Both the position numbers and the translations under genes were made by a program. A stretch of 64,000 bases of DNA from Euptelea pleiosperma (Eukaryota > Streptophyta > Magnoliopsida > Ranunculales > Eupteleaceae), in assembly GCA_035048495.1 (NCBI GenBank), contig CM068540.1:7796829-7860828 (forward strand), read 5' to 3'. Below the pieces are notes generated by a model, which was given only the letters and a program-made list of their open reading frames with translations, was not told the DNA's origin and did not search any database. Below, in pieces: positions 59,693-64,000 of the stretch (the first letter of the stretch is position 1; each line of letters opens with the position of its first letter).

Positions 59693-61132
59693 TTCTTCTT
59701 CTTCATTCCAGCCGAAGTTGCAGAATTCTGGCCGCCTCCTTCTTCTCTTCTTCTTCTGCTGTCTCCTTCTTCTTCTCCTTCGTCTAAAGCTTCCCCCCCT
59801 CCGCTTGTGCGCAACAAAGCTTGCTGCCACGGAGAGCACCACTTCTTGTTCACGTTTTGCTTACCGGAGTTGCAGCCTGCAACTCCGGTCACCACGTCAC
59901 GAACCTCCCTCTCCGTCTCCTCCTTCACCTTCTTCTTCTCTTCTTCCACCACGACCGCCTGCTGCCACCGCTGTTAATCCATTAAACAACGCCTGCAACC
60001 GTGCCGTTTCCACAACAATCTTTTCCGGTTGAAGCTTCACCACCGCCCAGCACATAGCACCACCGTCCTCCTCACCAAAGGCAGCTGCTCCACCTCTCTT
60101 CCGCATCCCCACCTGCAACGGTAAGTTGTCCCCCCCCCCTTCTCCTTCTCCTTCTTCTTCTTCTTTTTTTCTTTTGCCGGAGTTGCAGGTCTGCAACTCT
60201 GGTTGATCTAACCCTCTACTCAACCATCAAAACCATCCCTCCTCAACGGCTTCAACCCCATCCTCCCCATCTTCTCATCTCCATTAACGGTTGTGAGTTG
60301 CACGTCTGCAACCTGCATCCACGCAACTCAGGCGCTCAACGCTGTTGCTGCATCTAGCAGTCCGGCAACACCAAAGCTTCCTCCACCGGTGTTTCTCCCA
60401 ACGGATCAGCCATTAGCCACCATCTTCACGGCATCACACCCCATGTGTAGGCCGTGAGTTTCTCCATCTTGCTGTGCACCAACAGGGTGTGCTCCTCCAC
60501 CAGCCAGGTTCCTCTCCTTGCTGCTAGCACTTCTCTAGATCCGGCCAGGTAAGTATCCTAGGTAAAGTCTCAATCGTTCTTCTCCTTTCTCTCTCTCTAA
60601 ACCTTCTTCTTTCTCTCTCTAAATCTTTCCACTTAGTCTTGTCTCTCCAAACTCTCTCTAGGTAATTCTAACATTTTCTCTCTATTCATCTCTTTCCTTC
60701 TCTCTCCAAATTTTTACAGCTTTTTAGTTTAATCTCTTTAGTTCTTGTAATGTTTCTTTCGCAATTTTGATAGAGAATATTGTAAAGGAGTTAATATTTC
60801 AATAAATTATAGTAATGCTTTATTGTGTTTAGTTAGGTTTGTTTAATGCTTCCTTTGGCAATTTCTCTCTCTAAAAATCACCAAAGCATGTTTTGAAGTC
60901 ACCTCGATCCACCATTCTCACCTCTCCATATTCTCTATATTTTTGTTGACAAAAATCAGTCATTTTATGTTCTTGACATGCACTAATCCGACTAATCCCG
61001 AGTGCAGATCGACATCCGACACAAATCCCTATACAATATCTAATATTTTGTAGGATTAAAACTCGGATAAATTACAAATTGTGTTGAAATCAGGGTTTTC
61101 CGATCCAATGACACAGAAAAACCCTACTTTCA
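58486..61132 (+). mobile_element. Solo LTR, copy C (2.65 kb)
   Basis: Starts TGATATTTGCTCAAAAGTGC and ends CCCTACTTTCA, matching copy B almost throughout. The flanks ACGGT (left) and ACGAC (right) agree in only three of five bases, so the duplication has decayed. It contains a (TA)n run at 59464-59499, a (TTC)n run at about 59671-59705, CT tracts near 60580-60720 and CAATAAA near 60800. GGAGTTGCAG/CTGCAACTCC hairpins occur at 59866-59887 and 60179-60200. The E-rich ORF at 59459-59842 is the reverse of the TTC run. Confidence 0.8.
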
Positions 61133-61810
61133 ACGACCGTTTAAACGGTATCACCCCAAGCCTGTTTCTGTTAAAACCGTTTAAACACGTTTTATCGTTT
61201 TTGAATAAAACTGCCATTTTTTTGTTTTAATGACCGTTAAAATCGTTTAAACAGCCGTTTAATTCTGAAAATTTTTGTGAAAAAGCAGCCGTCAAATCCA
61301 TTTAATTCCATTAAAATCCGTTTAATTTCTATTAAAATTCGTTAAATTCAATTTTTTTTTTTTGAAATTTCAAATTTCAAAATTTGAATTTCAGCGCCAT
61401 TTTTTCCGTTAAAATCGTTAAAATTCGTTAAAATCCGTTTAATTCCGTTAAATTTCATATTTTCCATTTTCTTTTTTCATTTTTGCCCCTAGCCGTTTCA
61501 ATCCATTTTAACGGTAACGCCCCCAGTCCGTTTAACCATTACAACAGCCTCCTTTAAACCTTGGTTTTAACAGCCGTTAAATTCTGAAAAATTTTGTGGA
61601 AAAAACACGTCTGTTAAATCCGTTAAATTCCCATCTTTTTTAATTTTCAAATTCCAAAATTTGAATTTCAGCCCATTTTTTCTTTTTCTTTTTTTCATTT
61701 TTTCCGTTAAATTCTATTTTTCCATTGTTACCCTTGGTCGTTTCAATCCGTTTTAACGGTAACGCCTCCAGTCCGCTAAACCATTAAAACGGCCTCCTTT
61801 AAACCTTGAA
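61133..61810. repeat. CCGTTAAA-rich low-complexity repeat, right part
   Basis: Repeats CCGTTTAA, CCGTTAAAATCC and GTTTTAACGGTAACGCC. The last is shared with the long Helitron-like units (for example 40790-40810). No ORF. Confidence 0.55.
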
Positions 61811-61839
61811 CATGATGACTTACATGGCGTAGAACTTTG

Positions 61840-62180
61840 CTGATGGACCCCGACATGAGCCATGTGGCACACTCAAACACCGACTGCATGGATGTTTGGC
61901 CCATCCCTCTGTAGACCAAGAATTTTCCTGAAGCGGCGGGATTTTAGAAGCAGAGATCATGCGCCCAACGATCCCGCACCACATATACTCATGGTTAATT
62001 TTTAAAAAGTTTTGTAAAACTAAATCCTAAACCCCCAGGTACATGTGGCGCCTCTAAAATCCCGCGACCTCAAAAATTTTCTCCGAACCTACATACCAAA
62101 AATCAGCCTGATTAGTGATTTCAAACTTTTTCATCTTTGTACCCTAAATAATGCTCAAATTCAATACAAAGTCCACCTCA
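61840..62180. mobile_element. AATCAGCCTGATTAG-family MITE with a second MITE nested in it
   Basis: The outer sequence runs from GAGCCATGTGGCACACTC to CATACCAAAAATCAGCCTGATTAGTGATTT. The inner element at about 61918-62085 has inverted ends sharing GCGGGATTTTAGA(A/G)GC on both sides. No clear target duplication. Confidence 0.45.
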
Positions 62181-62733
62181 TGGTTCGAAATCTCAGGATC
62201 GGAGGCCGGATGGGTGGGCTCGATCCTATCCAGAACGGGAATGTCGCCTCTCACCTGAGACAAAGTGAAACTTCTTTGGGAAACAGTGATCTCAGAGCGA
62301 GAGGATCCAGTTTTGGATCGGATGAGTGAGCTCCAATCCCAATCCCAATCCAGTTTTTGGATTTGAGAAAAAGTTCGATGGAAGCTGGAGAATCATCACA
62401 TATGCATTGGTATTAATTAAATTTAAAATTATTTTGTTGTTCAAGCACATGCAAGGCGACTTTCGATGCAAGCACCGTCCATCAAACTTTTTGTCCGATA
62501 AATGTCGTTTTGCCACTTTATGCCCCCACCACGGTTAGTTTTTTCACATGGGTTCGGCAAATTTTAGCGATATGTGCCGTTAAAGAGTAAAAGTCGGAGC
62601 GTAACATCCAAATTTCTATTAATTTTCTCGACTCAAACTCAATTACGGCTAGTAGAGCAACACCTTATTGGACACAAGATACATAGAAAGAATATATTAA
62701 TTCAAAGGTGTGGTTTTCGAGGTAGTTTTCTTG
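62181..62733. other. Unassigned non-coding stretch
   Basis: No gene. CCCAATCC is repeated around 62335-62352; ORFs are short and overlapping. Confidence 0.35.
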
Positions 62734-62742
62734 TCTTTTTAG

Positions 62743-62916
62743 GAGTAGAACTTCTATCACAACAAATTGTAAATCTCAGTCACAAGCCAATGAGTTCTCG
62801 GCACGTACACAAGTGGTTGCCACGTGCCATTTACTTTTTCTTTCAAGTGTACGTGCCGAGAACTCATTGGCTGTGATTGTGTGATTTGCAACTTTGTTGT
62901 GACAGGACTTTTACTC
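62743..62916. mobile_element. Mutator-type mini-MITE (174 bp)
   Basis: Flanked by TCTTTTTAG (62734-62742) and TCTTTTGAG (62917-62925), a 9-bp duplication with one change. Ends are GAGTAGAACTTCTATCACAA and, reversed, GAGTAAAAGTCCTGTCACAA. The inner arms share AGCCAATGAGTTCTCGGCAC. Confidence 0.8.
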
Positions 62917-62971
62917 TCTTTTGAGGGGTTACATCGGTGCAACTCGGTGTTGCTGTTTGCGTTAGAATAAA

Positions 62972-63555
62972 AGGTCGGGCTCCGTTGACAGATATAAAAT
63001 GATAGGTAAAGAGTAAAACTTCTATCACACCAAATTGTAAATCTCACAATCACAAGCCAATGAGTTCTCGGCACGTACACATGTGCTTTGCAACGTACCC
63101 AGTGCTTTTGCTTTTAGATGTATGTGCCGAGAACTCATTGGCTGTGATTGTGTGATTTTCAATCCCATTGTGACAGAAGTTTTACTCGATAGGTAAAATG
63201 ACAGGGACACAATATTAGCCAGGTGGCACACTGTTACAGGAATCTGACGGTACGGATGTTTATCCTATCCCATAGTGGACCTATAAACCAAAAATCAGCC
63301 TGATTAGTGATTTATAAGTGTTGCATCTTTGTACCTCAAATACTGCTCAAATTCTCACTGTTGAGATCAGCCCATGAAAATAAGTCCAATCCAAAGCCTA
63401 TAAATCACTAATCAGACTGATTTTTGGTATTTAGGTCCACCATGGGATAGTACAAACATCCATACCGTCAGAGTCCTGTAACAGTGTGCCACCTGGCTCA
63501 TATTGTGTTCCTGTCCTTTTACCTATCATTTTATATCTGTCAACGGGCCCCACCC
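62972..63555. mobile_element. Larger Mutator-type MITE, host of a nested copy
   Basis: Flanked by TAGAATAAA at 62963-62971 and 63556-63564 (perfect 9 bp). The arms read inward CCGTTGACAGATATAAAATG, continuing through GACAGG(A/G)ACACAATAT and GCCAGGTGGCACACTGTTAC. The core holds AATCAGCCTGATTAGTGATTT in one arm and its inverse in the other. The left arm is split by the mini-MITE at 63011-63187. Confidence 0.8.
63011..63187. mobile_element. Mutator-type mini-MITE (177 bp) nested in a larger MITE
   Basis: Flanked by GATAGGTAAA at 63001-63010 and 63188-63197 (perfect 10 bp). Ends GAGTAAAACTTCTATCACA and, reversed, GAGTAAAACTTCTGTCACA. Same family as 62743-62916; the central loops differ. Confidence 0.85.
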
Positions 63556-63564
63556 TAGAATAAA

Positions 63565-63716
63565 TCTTTGATGACAAGAGTTGAGTGCGTGTGGCAGGAC
63601 TCGACTCCAAAAAGTAAGAAGTTCTGAGTTCAACTCTCCTTGGGGACACCAAGGGAAAGGAGTAAAACTTGTGTCACAAGATGTTGTGACGGAAGCCGGT
63701 CACAGCATTCAATACG
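63565..63716. other. Spacer with a fragment of the GAGTAAAAC mini-MITE
   Basis: GAGTAAAACTTGTGTCACAA at 63660-63679 is the family end, followed by GTTGTGACGG; no opposite end found. Confidence 0.4.
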
Positions 63717-64000
63717 AGCCACGTGGCATACTATTAGAGGACGATGACCGTATGGATGTTTGGCCAGTCCCACGTGAACGGGTACACAAAAACCATCTTG
63801 ATTAATGATTTCTAACAGATTCGATTGAAGTTATTTTCATGGGTTGATTTTAACGGTAAGAATCTGAGCATTATTGAGCGTTATTTGGGTGCCAAAATCC
63901 AAAGGTTGTAAATCACTAATCAGGCTGATTTTTGGTTTCTAGGCCCACCAAGGGACTGGCCAAACATCCATAAGGTCAGAGCCCTTTCATCGTGTGCCAC
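63717..64000. mobile_element. AATCAGCCTGATTAG-family inverted-repeat element, reaching the window edge
   Basis: The left arm GCCACGTGGCATACTATTAG...GTATGGATGTTTGGCC pairs with GGCCAAACATCCATAAGGTC...GTGTGCCAC at the right end. The element probably ends at or just beyond the window edge. Confidence 0.6.

Noticed and set aside
59459..59952. Glutamate/lysine-rich ORFs of about 125 codons
   Set aside because: Produced by the reverse of a (TTC)n run and neighbouring pyrimidine tracts; not a protein gene.

Overview
This is plant nuclear DNA: intron-containing genes, solo LTRs, copia-type gag, mini-Helitron-like repeats, MITEs, a MULE and a fragment of an endogenous caulimovirid. The abundance and nesting of repeats suggest a large angiosperm genome; the species cannot be read from the sequence. 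I see one intact protein gene, a TRICHOME BIREFRINGENCE-LIKE (TBL) wall O-acetyltransferase at 49035-51300 on the minus strand (five exons, 589 codons, frame closes exactly). Almost everything else is mobile DNA at different stages of decay. No rRNA, tRNA or CRISPR array was found.

Layout. 1-5.85 kb: two copies of a long LTR family (one an inverted fragment) around unassigned DNA. 6.07-26.9 kb: a tandem array of about 2 kb units in which two unit types alternate (a dimeric higher-order repeat). Each unit contains a run of short retrotransposon-like modules with tRNA-Met primer sites. The array is interrupted by a 2.9 kb solo LTR with a target duplication (10697-13606) and by a broken caulimovirid capsid/protease fragment (18323-20462) lying between two copies of a duplicated piece of the array. 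27.19-35.5 kb: an LTR retrotransposon on the minus strand with copia-type gag, an extra ORF and no recognisable pol. 36.7-38.8 kb: MITEs, one carrying a hAT-type insertion. 38.9-45.1 kb: head-to-tail Helitron-like repeats interrupted by another solo LTR with a perfect target duplication. 45.1-48.2 kb: more MITEs. 49.0-51.3 kb: the TBL gene.

51.72-58.37 kb: a complete Mutator-like element (MULE) with a perfect 9-bp target duplication and long terminal inverted repeats, inserted 424 bp upstream of the TBL start codon. It has the convergent two-gene layout of maize MuDR. One gene is a plant mobile domain (PMD, MAIN-like) pseudogene. The other is a FAR1/MULE transposase pseudogene fused to an OTU protease domain, with the catalytic DDE core missing. 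Between them lies an array of palindromic motifs. This is the most interesting system in the window.

58.5-61.1 kb: a further solo LTR. 61.1-64.0 kb: low-complexity repeat and nested MITEs, several with 9-10 bp target duplications of Mutator type. Apart from the TBL gene, the coding stretches carry stops or frameshifts, so I read the window as a gene-poor, repeat-rich region with one conserved gene.
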